Positions 25,653 to 35,770 are shown, counted from the stretch's first letter. The stretch is DNA of 64,000 nucleotides from Deltaproteobacteria bacterium (GCA_022711595.1 JAKLET010000006.1:1-64000), one strand, 5' to 3'. Notes: generated from the sequence alone by a model not told the origin. Translations and numbers: made by a program.

Positions 25653-25986
25653 ATTCGCCTTCTTTCTCTGCTCGCTCACGACCGACCTCCGGCCACGAAA
25701 TTCCATATTCATTCATCAGGGATGTAAAGGTTTCGAGTTCCACCGGGTCAAGTCCGATTGCCCGCATTGCCTCGGACCTCTTGAGCTGTCCCGAGGAGTA
25801 GCTCTCAAGAGTTTCAATAATCTTTTTTTCATCAGGTACGTTATCGACCATTCGGTTGCTTAAGCCCAGGTGTTCAGACAGAAGACGCCTTACCATCTCA
25901 CTGACAGACGTCCTATCCTGCAAAGCCTTCGATTTCGCGGCCATCATCAGGGAGTCATCCAGATTCAATGTGTAAGGTCTGAGCAT
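25603..25986 (-). CDS. RHH antitoxin paired with the PIN-like toxin
   Basis: The ATG at 25986 has GGAGGGG upstream. The 127-aa protein has an N-terminal ribbon-helix-helix (LRPYTLNLDDSLMMAAKSKA, then TSVSEMVRRLLSEHL). The acidic C-terminal part (GLDPVELETFTSLMNEYGIS, then WPEVGRERAEKEGEYVAR) is likely to be the toxin-binding region. The overlap with the toxin gene supports coupled translation. Confidence 0.65.
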   Translation of the reverse strand: MLRPYTLNLDDSLMMAAKSKALQDRTSVSEMVRRLLSEHLGLSNRMVDNVPDEKKIIETLESYSSGQLKRSEAMRAIGLDPVELETFTSLMNEYGISWPEVGRERAEKEGEYVARAIAFNSGEIDKY

Positions 25987-26065
25987 AAACCCCTCCATCA
26001 ATAAGAGCTACCTCTTAAGCATATACATAATTACGTATAGGTCAAGGGGCCAGTGTTAGGGTTAA

Positions 26066-26437
26066 CTACATAGCGAGTTGCCTCTCGATAGTTTTGATTT
26101 CGACTTCGAGACAGCGCACAGCCTTCTGAAGGTTCCTAAAGAGTGACTCCTTCCCTATGAGGGAAAAGAGATATGCCCCATAGCTCTCTCCCGACGATTC
26201 CCAGGGGTGCAGGAAGAAAACCACCGAATAGCGGTGCTGTTGTTCGACCTGGTGCCTGGCTTTTGGTTGAATGCCCTGATGCAGTGTCTTTAACAGATTC
26301 TTTTTGTAGAGAATCATGTCGAGATATGCCTGAATTGCGATCATGAAGACCAATGCTTGTTCCCGGTTTTCACCGTTCTCCGCAAAAGAGTCTATCTTGA
26401 TACTTACATGATTGATATTTTGGAATAGCCTGAGCAT
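26066..26437 (-). CDS. Helical hypothetical protein
   Basis: The start ATG at 26437 follows GAAAGGAGGGG. The 123-aa product (MLRLFQNINHVSIKIDSF...) is mainly helical, with QALVFMIAIQAYLDMILYKK in the middle and a coiled C-terminus. No family was recognised. Confidence 0.5.
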   Translation of the reverse strand: MLRLFQNINHVSIKIDSFAENGENREQALVFMIAIQAYLDMILYKKNLLKTLHQGIQPKARHQVEQQHRYSVVFFLHPWESSGESYGAYLFSLIGKESLFRNLQKAVRCLEVEIKTIERQLAM

Positions 26438-26686
26438 AGTCGTTCTCCCCTCCTTTCTCAACAGGGTATTTCCTTCACAGCCCGGCCTGCGCTCTTGGTC
26501 TCATCTTCTGCAATTCCCGTGCTATTGCACCGTGCTCTTTGACATCTCGAGACGCAGCGCGGTGTATGCATGCAATACTCGCAATCACACCTGACCTTTT
26601 ATATCAGAGGTGTGGAACGGTCCTCGGTCTGGGTACGGGAACGATATTCGCGGGCATGACCTGGAGACCGCCCATTTTGGAACAGA

Positions 26687-26721
26687 GTTGCCGAATGCAA
26701 CGAGATGTCGAAAAATGCAAC
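26687..26721 (+). promoter_or_regulatory. Tandem upstream activator sites (copy 1)
   Basis: Two 15-bp sites, GTTGCCGAATGCAAC (26687-26701) and GTCGAAAAATGCAAC (26707-26721), are 5 bp apart. The same 15-5-15 design occurs at 42810, 46653 and 49852. They lie 91 bp before a sigma-54 promoter. The remainder of 26438-26947 carries no gene. Confidence 0.75.
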
Positions 26722-26812
26722 ACCTCCAGCCGCCTTCCCGGCTGATCTACGGGATCAATTCCAACAACCGCGAGCCATGTTTTGGATGCCATTGTTCGAT
26801 ACTTTGTGTTGC

Positions 26813-26828
26813 TGGCATATTCTTTGCA
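26813..26828 (+). promoter_or_regulatory. Sigma-54 promoter
   Basis: TGGCATATTCTTTGCA fits the -24/-12 consensus (TGGCAC-N5-TTGCW) except for one base. It would drive the broken YwqK-like gene at 26948. Confidence 0.75.
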
Positions 26829-26947
26829 ACCGATTAGCTTGCGGGATTATGGGACCGGAAGATTGCCGGTCTTAACTCCAGGAATTCGGCAACGGGCGTG
26901 TTTGGGCTGACAGGAGACAATTTCCAGGTCAAGGAGGTCTCGTTGAT

Positions 26948-27354
26948 ATGAATACTGAAAGAACGAACCGCGCGATATCAGAAATAACAAAGGTCGTCGC
27001 CCCCACAGAAGTAGGATTTCTGGTCGTCTACTACCTCGGAGACAGGCAGATTGCGAGCGAATCATACGATCTTAACGGCGTTCTTGTCTACTGCTCCGGT
27101 TCGGTCCCCGACGGCGTCGTCAGGCAGTATTACGGAGACGGCACGGTCAAGGAACAAACGGAGTTCAGGGACGGCAGCGCTCACGGCAAGAGTACGAAAT
27201 ATTACCCGGAAGGAGAGGTGTTCGAGAAAGCACGTACTAACGGGGCATGAGGCATGGTCCCGCGAAGACATACCTGCGGGAAGGCCGACTCTGGCTGAAA
27301 GCGGACTACACGGCGGCGGTGATCCAAACAAAAAAATACAATGCAGCTTATTGA
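26948..27354 (+). pseudogene. Broken MORN/YwqK-like gene
   Basis: The first frame (ATG 26948, AAGGAGG upstream) gives an N-terminal region like those at 46870 and 51257: ISEITKVVAPTEVGF, then SGSVPDGVVRQYYGDGTVKE and HGKSTKYYPEGEVFEKA. It stops at 27250. In another frame the family continues as RHGPAKTYLREGRLWLKADY and then decays into the end of the convergent gene. A frameshift near 27240 and a lost C-terminal half make this a pseudogene that still has an intact regulatory region. Confidence 0.75.
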
Positions 27355-27878
27355 ACCGTCTCGGGATAGGTAATAGTAACCCCGTTCACTTTTGCCCAGA
27401 GAGTTATCTTATGCGGTTTGGCGATCTTCTCGCTCATAATGTCTTCTACCTCTATGTTGCGAACCATTAATGCATCCCCAATAAGCGACCTGTGACATCG
27501 CCAGGGAACCGCTTCCGCACACATAATTACCGTTTGTTTCAATTTGGAGGTTTCGATGAGTAATTCAATGCCTTTTTGAAATTCCGGCGTCTGCATATAA
27601 TCGGCAAACCCGCGAAATGATAAATTTGTCCACCCGGTATTAACGGATGTCCTGGTCGTATGACGCAACCCTCCAAGCTCTTCCAGGTGGAGATATTCAA
27701 TGTCATGCTGCTCTAAATCGAGTTTCAATTGATTCTCGTTAAACTGTGGATTATGGCGGGATCTGGGGATTGTACGTACATCAGCCACTAATTCGATCTT
27801 ATACGCTTGAAGGATTTTGATAAACTGGTCTATCGAATGCGTTGAGTGACCAATCGTATAAATCGTATTGTTCTTCAT
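27348..27878 (-). CDS. DUF488-family protein
   Basis: The ATG at 27878 overlaps the stop of the glycosylase-like gene (ATGA), so it is preferred to a GTG at 27887. The 176-aa protein has IYTIGHSTHSIDQFIKIL, ADVRTIPRSRHNPQF, TVIMCAEAVPWRCHRSLIGD and LGGLRHTTR, all signatures of DUF488. The conserved CAE...CHR stretch is likely to be an active or metal site. The family is linked to DNA or nucleic-acid metabolism, but the reaction is unknown. Coupling to a DNA glycosylase-like gene fits that idea. Confidence 0.85.
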   Translation of the reverse strand: MKNNTIYTIGHSTHSIDQFIKILQAYKIELVADVRTIPRSRHNPQFNENQLKLDLEQHDIEYLHLEELGGLRHTTRTSVNTGWTNLSFRGFADYMQTPEFQKGIELLIETSKLKQTVIMCAEAVPWRCHRSLIGDALMVRNIEVEDIMSEKIAKPHKITLWAKVNGVTITYPETVQ

Positions 27879-28273
27879 AAAATCCACTTTGCGTGAAATT
27901 TCTCCGAGAGTAAATGGAAATACACGAGGCCTTCAAATGGATGCCAGCGGGAGGTCATTTCCCTGATGTCCTCGTAGCCTGGCTTTTTATCCGTATGAAA
28001 TAATCGCTGGAGATTATTCTTCGCTCCGACATCATCGCCAGGAAAAATGTCCACTCTTCCCAAGCCTCGTAAGAGAAAGTATTCTGCCGACCACAACCCT
28101 ATACCGCCCAGGGATGAAAGGAATTCAATCGCTTCCTCATTGGTTAATTCCTCCAGATTGGTCAGGTCTATTTTATCATTCGCGACATCGATCGATAGTT
28201 CCCGAAGAGCCCAGACGGTTAAATCCAATCGAAACGGAGGTACAACGGGAAGAGTAAACGTATCATAAGCCAT
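27875..28273 (-). CDS. Shortened HhH-GPD (AlkA-like) DNA glycosylase
   Basis: At 132 aa it is much shorter than a full AlkA-type glycosylase. The N-terminus (PPFRLDLTVWALRELS) matches the usual beginning of the family. The helix-hairpin-helix follows almost at once (LSSLGGIGLWSAEYFLLRGL), with the catalytic Asp region FPGDDVGAKNNLQ and the C-terminal WHPFEGLVYFHLL. The section between, normally about 100 residues including the first helical domain, is missing, so this is probably an internal deletion. Activity is doubtful. Confidence 0.7.
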   Translation of the reverse strand: MAYDTFTLPVVPPFRLDLTVWALRELSIDVANDKIDLTNLEELTNEEAIEFLSSLGGIGLWSAEYFLLRGLGRVDIFPGDDVGAKNNLQRLFHTDKKPGYEDIREMTSRWHPFEGLVYFHLLSEKFHAKWIL

Positions 28274-28543
28274 ATTTTAGTATTTATGCCCCAACATTTA
28301 CTAAGTAGCGCAAGGGATTATTGCTTCCCATGCTTGTCTTCAAGAGCTTTATAACAGGTCTTGACTTAAATCAAGTGCGACCCTGGTGGGCTCCCCGTCA
28401 AAAATGCCGACCACCCCCTTTGTGGTGAATGGGCCGATTACCACGATTGACACATCAGGCCGGTGTCCATACCCAGCTATTTCCGCGGGCACTCTCTCCT
28501 TGCAATAGCTTATCTTATTGTCTAAAATGAAACACTGGACGAG

Positions 28544-29701
28544 ATGAAAACCGTGGACGACATCAACCGCGAAGCGCAGACAGATTTACGCGAGCGTGTC
28601 AAAGAGCTTTCGTGCCTTTACAACATCGCTCATCTTGCCAGTCAGAAAGACGTTACAATGAGCGACATGCTGAAGGGAGTGGTGGAGGGTCTTCCGTCGG
28701 CCTGGTTGTATCCCGAAGCAGCCTGCGCAAGAGTAGTCCTCGACGGTCGTTCTCACTCCACCAGCAATTATCGGCGATTGTGTCATCGCCAGAGTGTACC
28801 CATCGTGATCAATGGAAAGCTCCGGGGCTACATCGAGGTAGGCTATTCCGACAAAAGACCGAGAAGGGACCATGGACCCTTTCTCAACGAAGAGCGAAAC
28901 CTTCTGGAAGCTGTGGCAAAGGAGGTCGCAATCGTCATAATGCGAAAAGAGGCAGAGCAGGACAGATCGAAACTCGAAGAACAACTCAGGCACGCCGACA
29001 GGCTGGCTACGGTCGGGCAGCTCGCTGCCGGAGTTGCTCACGAGCTCAATGAACCGCTCGGGCATATACTGGGGTTTGCGCAGCTTGCACAAAAATGTCC
29101 TGATCTACCGACGCAGGCCCAGGCGGATATCAGCAAGATACTGTCCACGTCCCTCTATGCCCGGGAAATAGTCAAGAAACTTCTCATCTTTGCCCGCCAG
29201 ATCCCACCCCAAAAAGGGAAGGTGAATGTCAATCACCTCGTCACCGAAGTCTTGAATTTCCTGGAATCTCGCTGTGTCAGTAACGGGATCAACGTGGTCT
29301 GCGGTTTTTCATCGAATATCCCGGAGATCGACGCGGACGGCTCACAACTCAAACAGGTGTTTGTCAATCTCATCGTCAATGCCTTGCAGGCCATGCCGGA
29401 CGGGGGCTGTCTGAGGATCAATACACGCGGGGAATCCCGAAAGGTTTCCGTTGTAGTGGAAGATACCGGCGTTGGGATGGAGCAGGAGATTCTCGACAAG
29501 ATATTCACTCCCTTTTTTACCACGAAAGAGATCGGATTGGGTACAGGGCTTGGACTGCCGGTATCCCATGGAATTATTGCATCACATCATGGCACGATAA
29601 GAGTGGAAAGTAAGGCCGGCAAAGGAACGGTGTGCACGATAGAATTGCCCGTCAAGAGGGTAAGACGGTACAGGAATGAGGCGCGTGATGCGCTCTTCTG
29701 A
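28544..29701 (+). CDS. Sensor histidine kinase (soluble)
   Basis: This 385-aa protein has no membrane segment. Residues about 5-135 form a GAF-like sensor, with [17 protein letters not shown] at the start. A HisKA domain has the phospho-accepting His in [18 protein letters not shown] (about residue 167). HATPase_c has the N box ([13 protein letters not shown]), the G1 box (VEDTGVGM), the F box (FTPFFTTKE) and the G2 box ([11 protein letters not shown]). It overlaps and is coupled to the sigma-54 response regulator that follows. It precedes the redox cluster. Confidence 0.9.
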   Translation: MKTVDDINREAQTDLRERVKELSCLYNIAHLASQKDVTMSDMLKGVVEGLPSAWLYPEAACARVVLDGRSHSTSNYRRLCHRQSVPIVINGKLRGYIEVGYSDKRPRRDHGPFLNEERNLLEAVAKEVAIVIMRKEAEQDRSKLEEQLRHADRLATVGQLAAGVAHELNEPLGHILGFAQLAQKCPDLPTQAQADISKILSTSLYAREIVKKLLIFARQIPPQKGKVNVNHLVTEVLNFLESRCVSNGINVVCGFSSNIPEIDADGSQLKQVFVNLIVNALQAMPDGGCLRINTRGESRKVSVVVEDTGVGMEQEILDKIFTPFFTTKEIGLGTGLGLPVSHGIIASHHGTIRVESKAGKGTVCTIELPVKRVRRYRNEARDALF

Positions 29702-31043
29702 CCGTAAAGACTCCATCCTGGCGGTAGATGACTCTCCGGCGACACTGGAACTGCTCCAGAGAAATCTCGCTGCCGAGGGATACGTGGTGTTCACAGCTGC
29801 CAATGTGGCCGAGGCCATCAAGATCCTCGACGTTACCCCCATCGATCTTGTAGTCACAGATCTCAAGATGCCGGGTTTGAGCGGCGTGCACCTTGTGAGG
29901 CATATTCGCGAGAACTTCCGCGACATGGAAGTGATGATAATCACGGGCTACCCGAGCGTGAAGGGTGCCGTGGAGGCGATGAAGACGGGAGCTGAAGAGT
30001 ATCTGGTAAAGCCCTTTACCGATGAGGAGCTTCTATCCGCTGTGGCCCGAACCCTCAATAAGCTCCACATGCGGAAGACGATTCATAGACTCCCGAAGCA
30101 GAAACCCGTTGCCACGGACGGTCTTGTTGGTGAATCCCCGGCAATGGCCACAGTCAGAGATTTCATTGCCAGGGCTGCACATACTGCTGCGACGGTGCTG
30201 ATCTTCGGTGAGAGCGGTACCGGAAAAGAGCTTGTCGCACGGGCCATACACTATGGCAGCAAGAGGATCTCCGCGCCGTTTGTCCCTGTCAATTGTGGGG
30301 CCATCCCCGGAGAACTCCTCGAGAGCGAACTCTTCGGACATATCAAGGGTGCCTTCACGGGAGCCACTGAGACCCGTGCGGGTTTTTTTCAAACTGCGGA
30401 TGGGGGAACCATTTTCCTTGACGAGATAAGCGAAACGAGCCTGGCCATGCAGGTCAAGCTCCTGCGCGTTCTTCAGGATAAAGAGGTCTGCATGGTCGGT
30501 TCGGGGCGCACGAGAAAAGTTGACGTGAGAATCCTTGCATCTACGAATAAAGACCTCGCAACCCTTGTAGAAAAAGGGTTATTCCGGGAAGACCTCTTTT
30601 ATCGCATCAATGTGATCAATATCGATCTGCCCCCGTTGAGAGAGCGGGATAACGATGTAATTCTCCTGGCACAGCACTTCATGAAGAAATATTCCGAGGA
30701 ACTGGGAAAACCAGTGCACCGCTTTTCGGATCGTGCGCTGCAGATACTCCGCAAATATCATTGGCCCGGCAACGTGAGAGAGTTGGAGAATGTTATCCAA
30801 CGCCTGGTGGTCATGACGGATGAGGATCCCATAGATGCCCCGGATCTCCCCGAACTCATGCGTTTCTCTGCTCTCGGCCATGGGAACCTCAACCGAACTC
30901 TCGTCGAGGTCGAGGCCGAATACATTCAGAACGTCTTCGCCAGCGTCAAGGGCAACAAGACGAGGGCGGCCGAAATCCTCGGGATTGACAGGAAAACTCT
31001 TCGCGAAAAGCTTTCCAGAACAGGGAAATCACGTTCCCGATAA
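29676..31043 (+). CDS. Sigma-54-dependent response regulator (NtrC type)
   Basis: The 455-aa protein has a receiver domain (phospho-Asp in [10 protein letters not shown], about residue 57). The AAA+ domain has GESGTGKE (Walker A), the sigma-54 contact loop GAFTGA and GTIFLDEI (Walker B). The Fis-type helix-turn-helix is [20 protein letters not shown]. The start overlaps the kinase gene, with ATGs at 29676 and 29688. It is the partner of the upstream kinase. A likely target is the redox cluster starting at 31302, but no consensus -24/-12 was found in 31044-31301. Confidence 0.9.
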   Translation: MRRVMRSSDRKDSILAVDDSPATLELLQRNLAAEGYVVFTAANVAEAIKILDVTPIDLVVTDLKMPGLSGVHLVRHIRENFRDMEVMIITGYPSVKGAVEAMKTGAEEYLVKPFTDEELLSAVARTLNKLHMRKTIHRLPKQKPVATDGLVGESPAMATVRDFIARAAHTAATVLIFGESGTGKELVARAIHYGSKRISAPFVPVNCGAIPGELLESELFGHIKGAFTGATETRAGFFQTADGGTIFLDEISETSLAMQVKLLRVLQDKEVCMVGSGRTRKVDVRILASTNKDLATLVEKGLFREDLFYRINVINIDLPPLRERDNDVILLAQHFMKKYSEELGKPVHRFSDRALQILRKYHWPGNVRELENVIQRLVVMTDEDPIDAPDLPELMRFSALGHGNLNRTLVEVEAEYIQNVFASVKGNKTRAAEILGIDRKTLREKLSRTGKSRSR

Positions 31044-31301
31044 CGATCCGCCGGGATCGGGGTATATGTCCCCGGTGGTACAGAATTACCCGGCAGCCTT
31101 CATCCCGGCGCGACCTGCCCGGCATCACTTCTACTTCCTTATCGTGTAACGGATACCACTCATAAGTGTTCAATATGCTATGACATCCAGCATGACTGCC
31201 GGAAAGAGAAGACCGGCATTCGCTCGCAGGAAAACATCGCGGCAAGGAAAATGCATCGTTCGCTCCGCAGAGTAATTAACCGAAGTGAAAGGGAGACGTC
31301 C

Positions 31302-31649
31302 ATGAAGAGTATAGCCAAGTCCAGGAGTGGGAAGGCCAGGCCTGTGCCCTCTCAAGCGAGCAGCTACGGGGGGTTGTGCCCCAATTGTGTGAACCTCGAT
31401 ATATGCTCTCTTGCCGCTGAGCCGAAGAGGCAAGTGCTTTTTTGCGAAGAGTTCGCCGGTGACGACGGCACCCCGGCACTGATCTCGCAGCCCGTCCAGG
31501 GACCAGCTGAAAGAGAGGTCGTCCGCGAGGGTACGGTACGGGATTATGCGGAAGACCACGCAGGGTTGTGCACCACATGCAGAAACTGGGATGGTTGTGT
31601 CCTCTCAAAGCATGAAGGCGGTGTGTGGCATTGCGAGGAGTATCAGTAA
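31302..31649 (+). CDS. Cysteine-rich protein with duplicated metal-binding motif
   Basis: The ATG at 31302 has AAGGGAGA upstream; a longer frame from 31251 is not supported. The 115-aa protein contains two copies of a motif, GLCPNCVNLDIC...FCEEF and GLCTTCRNWDGC...WHCEEY. Each has C-x2-C-x5-C plus a later Cys followed by two Glu. It may bind iron-sulfur or zinc. It opens the redox cluster and may be a maturation or redox partner. Confidence 0.65.
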   Translation: MKSIAKSRSGKARPVPSQASSYGGLCPNCVNLDICSLAAEPKRQVLFCEEFAGDDGTPALISQPVQGPAEREVVREGTVRDYAEDHAGLCTTCRNWDGCVLSKHEGGVWHCEEYQ

Positions 31650-31697
31650 GGAATTACTGTGGGAAACACGAGGAATTCGCTCGCAGGAGAAAGTCAT

Positions 31698-32546
31698 ATG
31701 GAAACGGCAAATATTCTCGACATCATACACAAAAGCGAAGGCAAGGCGGCTATCATCTCCATCCTTGAGGACATACAGGAGAAATATACCTATTTGCCTG
31801 AAGAAGCATTGAGGCTTGTTGCCACCGAGACAGGATGTTCATTGACGGATGTCTATGGTGTCGCGACTTTTTACAAAGCCTTCAGCCTGAAGCCGCGAGG
31901 AAAGCACTGCGTATCCGCATGTCTGGGGACGGCCTGCCACGTCCGCGGCGCCGAAACCGTTGTTGCGGAATTCAAGGGGCAGCTGAATCTGCAACCGGGC
32001 GAGACGACCCCGGATAATGAGATCACCTTTGAAACAGTCAATTGCCTTGGGGCATGCGCGCTGGGCCCGATCGTGGTTTCGGACGGGCACTACCATGCGA
32101 ATGTGACCAAGAGAGAGGTCAAGGACATAATCAAAGCAACCAGGGAGGGAACTCACGGATCGGATGGTGCCTCAAAGGATTACGAGTTCTCCCTCGAGGC
32201 TTCCTGTCCTCAATGTGGTCAGAGCTTGATTGACGCCGCATACTACATCGACGGACACCCTTCCATACGGATCGATGTCATGACTGATGTGGGAACCGGA
32301 TGGATGAGGGTACCATCTCTCTACGGCAACTTCGTTAAGATCTTAGAACATATCGTCCCCGAGGATGCACTGCTGACACCTCTTTGTCCCCATTGCGGCT
32401 CAAACCTTCAAGGTGAACTCGGCTGCCTGGAGTGTAACGCCCCCATGGGAACGATGAATGTAGATGGGGGAGTGGGGATTATCAGTATCTGCTCCCGCAA
32501 GGGATGCAGCGGACACATCCTTACTCTGAATGGAGCAACAATTTAA
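31698..32546 (+). CDS. NuoE-like [2Fe-2S] subunit with C-terminal zinc ribbons
   Basis: The start ATG at 31698 follows AGGAG. Residues about 15-155 form the 24-kDa NuoE/HydA-type thioredoxin-like domain, with YGVATFYKAFSLKPRG and the [2Fe-2S] ligands in CLGTACHVRG and NCLGACALGP. Residues about 165-280 are extra and have cysteine pairs CPQC, CPHC and CLEC typical of zinc ribbons; this extension is unusual for NuoE. The stop overlaps the start of the next gene. It passes electrons between NADH and the NuoF-like subunit. Confidence 0.85.
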   Translation: METANILDIIHKSEGKAAIISILEDIQEKYTYLPEEALRLVATETGCSLTDVYGVATFYKAFSLKPRGKHCVSACLGTACHVRGAETVVAEFKGQLNLQPGETTPDNEITFETVNCLGACALGPIVVSDGHYHANVTKREVKDIIKATREGTHGSDGASKDYEFSLEASCPQCGQSLIDAAYYIDGHPSIRIDVMTDVGTGWMRVPSLYGNFVKILEHIVPEDALLTPLCPHCGSNLQGELGCLECNAPMGTMNVDGGVGIISICSRKGCSGHILTLNGATI

Positions 32547-35500
32547 TGAACGCACACAAAAACAAACTTACATCGACCGATGCATTCATGACGCTGCAGA
32601 CGCGACTTGCCGCCCATAACGACGGGGAGATTCCAACCATCGTCATCCCTGCGGGCACATGCTGTCAGGCAAGCGGCGCCAATCTTCTGATACGCGTCGC
32701 CAAAAGGGAGCTTCTCCAGAAAAAGCTCACTGACAAGGTTCGTCTCCGCATCACGGGTTGCCACGGGTTCTGCGCGACGGAACCATCGGTACTGGTGGAG
32801 CCGGCGCGGACATTCTATCCGAAGATCAACCCGGATGACATGGCGAGGATTATCGAAGCCGCATCGAAGGGAGAGATTATCACGGAGCTGCTTTTTGTCG
32901 ATCCGGAGACAGGCCGGCCTGTCGAGAAACAGGACGACATACCCTTTTTCAGGAAACAGGTGCGGACGGTGATAGGACGAAATGAGAAAGTCGATCCCAT
33001 CCGTATCCTTGATTACATTAGAAACAACGGCTATCTGTCCCTCGTGAATGTCATTTCCCGGGGGGACCCGCTGTTTGTTCTTGACGAGGTGAAAGCGTCG
33101 GGATTGAGGGGCCGCGGTGGTGCAGGGTTTCCTACCGGCCAAAAATGGGAGCTCTTTGCTTCTCAAAAGAATGGTGCCGCGAAGTACCTTATATGCAATG
33201 CCGATGAGGGCGATCCGGGAGCCTACATGGATAGAAGCGTCCTGGAAGGTAATCCTCACAGCATAATCGAAGGCATGCTCATCGGTGCGTACGGTACAGG
33301 TGCGACAGAGGGCATCATTTACGTAAGAACAGAATATCCCATGGCGATAAAACACTTGAACATGGCCCTTAAACAGGCGCGAGACCTGGGCCTACTTGGG
33401 AAAGACATCCTGGGAACAGGGTTCTCTTTTGATATAGAGATCGTGAAAGGTGCAGGCGCATTCGTGTGTGGAGAAGAAACAGCCCTGATAAGATCCATTG
33501 AAGGCCACATGGGGGAACCACGGCAGCGGCCCCCCTTTCCGATAGTAAAGGGTCTCTATGGGAAACCCACGATGATAAACAACGTCGAGACATGGGCCAA
33601 CATTCCTGTGACAATAGCCATGGGAGGCCGATCATTTGCCGCGCTCGGGACGTCGGGGAGTTCGGGGACGAAGATCTTCAGCCTCGTCGGCAAGATCAAA
33701 AACACCGGGCTCGTCGAAGTGCCCATGGGGATGACCCTGAAGGAAGTTGTCCGGGATATCGGGGGCGGACCGGCGGGCAAAGCGGAGATCAAGGCGATCC
33801 AGACCGGCGGACCATCCGGCGGGTGCATTCCGGCGTCGAAGTTCGATTTGACGATTGACTACGAAACCCTGAAAAGCGTGGGTTCCATAATGGGATCGGG
33901 CGGCATGATTGTGATGGACAGCAATACCTGCATGGTGGACGTAGCAAAGTATTTTATGGGTTTCCTGAAGGATGAGTCCTGCGGCAAGTGTTTCACCTGC
34001 AGGAAGGGCACGCAGAGGATGTATGAACTCCTTGAGGACATAACTGTCGGCATGGGAACACCCGAGCACCTAATTGTTCTCGAAGAACTGGCCCTGGCAG
34101 TCAAGGATACAACGATGTGTGGACTTGGCCAGTCGGCTTCCAACCCCGTTTTGAGTACACTCAAGTACTTCCGCCACGAATACGAACGGCACATCCATGA
34201 CAAGCGGTGCGATGCCTTTGTCTGCAAGCAGCTGGTGGGGGCGCCGTGCCAGGCGGCCTGCCCCGTGGACACAGAACCGTGGCGGTATGTCGCCCTTGTG
34301 GAAAGAGGGGATTACGAGGAGGCATACCGGGTCATACGCGGCGCAAACCCTCTTCCCGGTGTGAGCTCCCGCGTATGCGACCGAAAATGCGAAAGCCGGT
34401 GCAATCTTGGAGCGGGCGGTGGAGAAGCCATCGCCATCCGTGCGCTGAAGCGGTTTGTCACCGACCGGGTTGACGCGTCAGTCTACCGCCCGGAACCCGG
34501 GGAAACCAGGGAGGAGCAAGTGGCGATCATCGGGGGCGGCCCGGCGGGATTGGCCGCCGCTCATTATCTTTCCCTTCTCGGCTACAGGATCACAATCTTT
34601 GAGGCGGCAGACCGCCTTGGAGGCATGCTGACATGTACACTACCTGCCTACAGGCTGCCGCCACGTATTGTCAGGGAGGAGATAGAAAGCCTTCTTAATG
34701 AAAATATACAAATAGAGTACAACCGCGCGCTTGGAAAGGACATGACGATAGAGGACGTTCTGGGCAAGGGGTTCAAGGCCGTGTTCATCGCCACGGGGGC
34801 TCATGAAAGCTGGCGTCTCAACCTGGAGAACGAGGATGTTGATGGGGTTTACCCGTCAATAGACTTTCTCAAGAAGTCCAAAATGGAGGGAATTGAGCTC
34901 GCCAGGGGTCATGTTGGGGTGATCGGCGGAGGAAACTCGGCCGTGGACGCGGCACGTGTCGCACTTCGCCAGAAGGATGTCACTGGCGTGTCCCTCCTCT
35001 ATCGTCGTACGCGTGACGAGATGCCTGCTTATGAAGAGGAGATTGAAGCGGCGCTTGAAGAGGGTGTGCGAATCGAGACGCTGATCTCTCCCGTGAAGAT
35101 AAAGGTGCGTCAGGAAGAGATCGAGACGGCGATAAAGGAGGGTGTTGAACTACATACCCTTGTTTCTCCGGTAAAGATCTTTTCCGAAGAAGGTCGCGTG
35201 GTCGGCATCGAATGTATAAGAAACAGGTTGGGAGAGGTCGATGCCACCGGGAGACGAAGGCCCGTGGAGGTACCTGGAAGCGGGTTTTCGCTGGCGTTGG
35301 ACACACTCATCATCGCGATCGGGGAAAGACCGGAGAGCGGAACCTTTGCCTCCATGGGTCTGGAAGTGGACAGGAGCGGCACGATAAAGGTCGATCCCAG
35401 AACGCTCAGGACGGGTCTTGAAGGGGTTTTTGCGGGCGGCGACCTGGTGACCGGTCCCAATACTGTCATTGATGCCATTGCGGCCGGAAAGAAAGCCTCC

Positions 35501-35770
35501 CAAGTCATTGATCGGTATCTCCAAGACAGGCAAATCCTGGAGCCGTCACGGGCCACGCTTCCGTCCGTGTTCATTCCGCCAGCGACGGTTGATGATTCCG
35601 AAGCGGGGGTTGCGGGCCGGGCCATCCCACCTGCAGTAGCACCCGACAAGAGAACAAAAAACTTCATCGAAGTGGAAATGGCTTTACCCGAATATCACGC
35701 GCAGAGCGAAGCAAGGCGTTGTCTGCGATGCGATCTTGCTTTCACGAGGGAGGCATCAGCAGATCAATGA
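32546..35770 (+). CDS. NuoF-GltD fusion: NADH-binding flavoprotein with glutamate-synthase-type small subunit
   Basis: The 1074-aa product starts at the overlapping ATG at 32546. Order: a [2Fe-2S] thioredoxin-like domain (about 25-110, CCQASG...CHGFCATEP), then NuoF with FMN and NADH sites (GLRGRGGAGFPTGQKW, CNADEGDPGAYMDR). The [4Fe-4S] ligands are SCGKCFTCRKGTQ...MCGLGQ (about 480-530). Then comes a GltD/NfnB-type part: an N-terminal Fe-S region with CQAACPVDTEPW and CDRKCESRCNLG, a FAD site (IIGGGPAGLAAAHYL, about 665) and an NAD(P)H site (GVIGGGNSAVDAARVAL, about 792). It should move electrons between NADH, iron-sulfur centres and a second pyridine nucleotide or acceptor. A 26-aa tandem duplication is present at about residues 831-882. 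Confidence 0.9.
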   Translation: MNAHKNKLTSTDAFMTLQTRLAAHNDGEIPTIVIPAGTCCQASGANLLIRVAKRELLQKKLTDKVRLRITGCHGFCATEPSVLVEPARTFYPKINPDDMARIIEAASKGEIITELLFVDPETGRPVEKQDDIPFFRKQVRTVIGRNEKVDPIRILDYIRNNGYLSLVNVISRGDPLFVLDEVKASGLRGRGGAGFPTGQKWELFASQKNGAAKYLICNADEGDPGAYMDRSVLEGNPHSIIEGMLIGAYGTGATEGIIYVRTEYPMAIKHLNMALKQARDLGLLGKDILGTGFSFDIEIVKGAGAFVCGEETALIRSIEGHMGEPRQRPPFPIVKGLYGKPTMINNVETWANIPVTIAMGGRSFAALGTSGSSGTKIFSLVGKIKNTGLVEVPMGMTLKEVVRDIGGGPAGKAEIKAIQTGGPSGGCIPASKFDLTIDYETLKSVGSIMGSGGMIVMDSNTCMVDVAKYFMGFLKDESCGKCFTCRKGTQRMYELLEDITVGMGTPEHLIVLEELALAVKDTTMCGLGQSASNPVLSTLKYFRHEYERHIHDKRCDAFVCKQLVGAPCQAACPVDTEPWRYVALVERGDYEEAYRVIRGANPLPGVSSRVCDRKCESRCNLGAGGGEAIAIRALKRFVTDRVDASVYRPEPGETREEQVAIIGGGPAGLAAAHYLSLLGYRITIFEAADRLGGMLTCTLPAYRLPPRIVREEIESLLNENIQIEYNRALGKDMTIEDVLGKGFKAVFIATGAHESWRLNLENEDVDGVYPSIDFLKKSKMEGIELARGHVGVIGGGNSAVDAARVALRQKDVTGVSLLYRRTRDEMPAYEEEIEAALEEGVRIETLISPVKIKVRQEEIETAIKEGVELHTLVSPVKIFSEEGRVVGIECIRNRLGEVDATGRRRPVEVPGSGFSLALDTLIIAIGERPESGTFASMGLEVDRSGTIKVDPRTLRTGLEGVFAGGDLVTGPNTVIDAIAAGKKASQVIDRYLQDRQILEPSRATLPSVFIPPATVDDSEAGVAGRAIPPAVAPDKRTKNFIEVEMALPEYHAQSEARRCLRCDLAFTREASADQ
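35036..35191 (+). repeat. In-frame 78-bp duplication inside the GltD part
   Basis: Codons 35036-35113 (EEIEAALEEGVRIETLISPV then KIKVRQ) and 35114-35191 (EEIETAIKEGVELHTLVSPV then KI) repeat the same segment. GltD relatives have one copy. The copies have diverged, so the duplication is not recent. Confidence 0.75.

Noticed and set aside
28480-28520. GGCAC...TTGCA as a sigma-54 promoter before the kinase gene at 28544
   Set aside because: The spacing between the two elements is two bases too long for a -24/-12 promoter.
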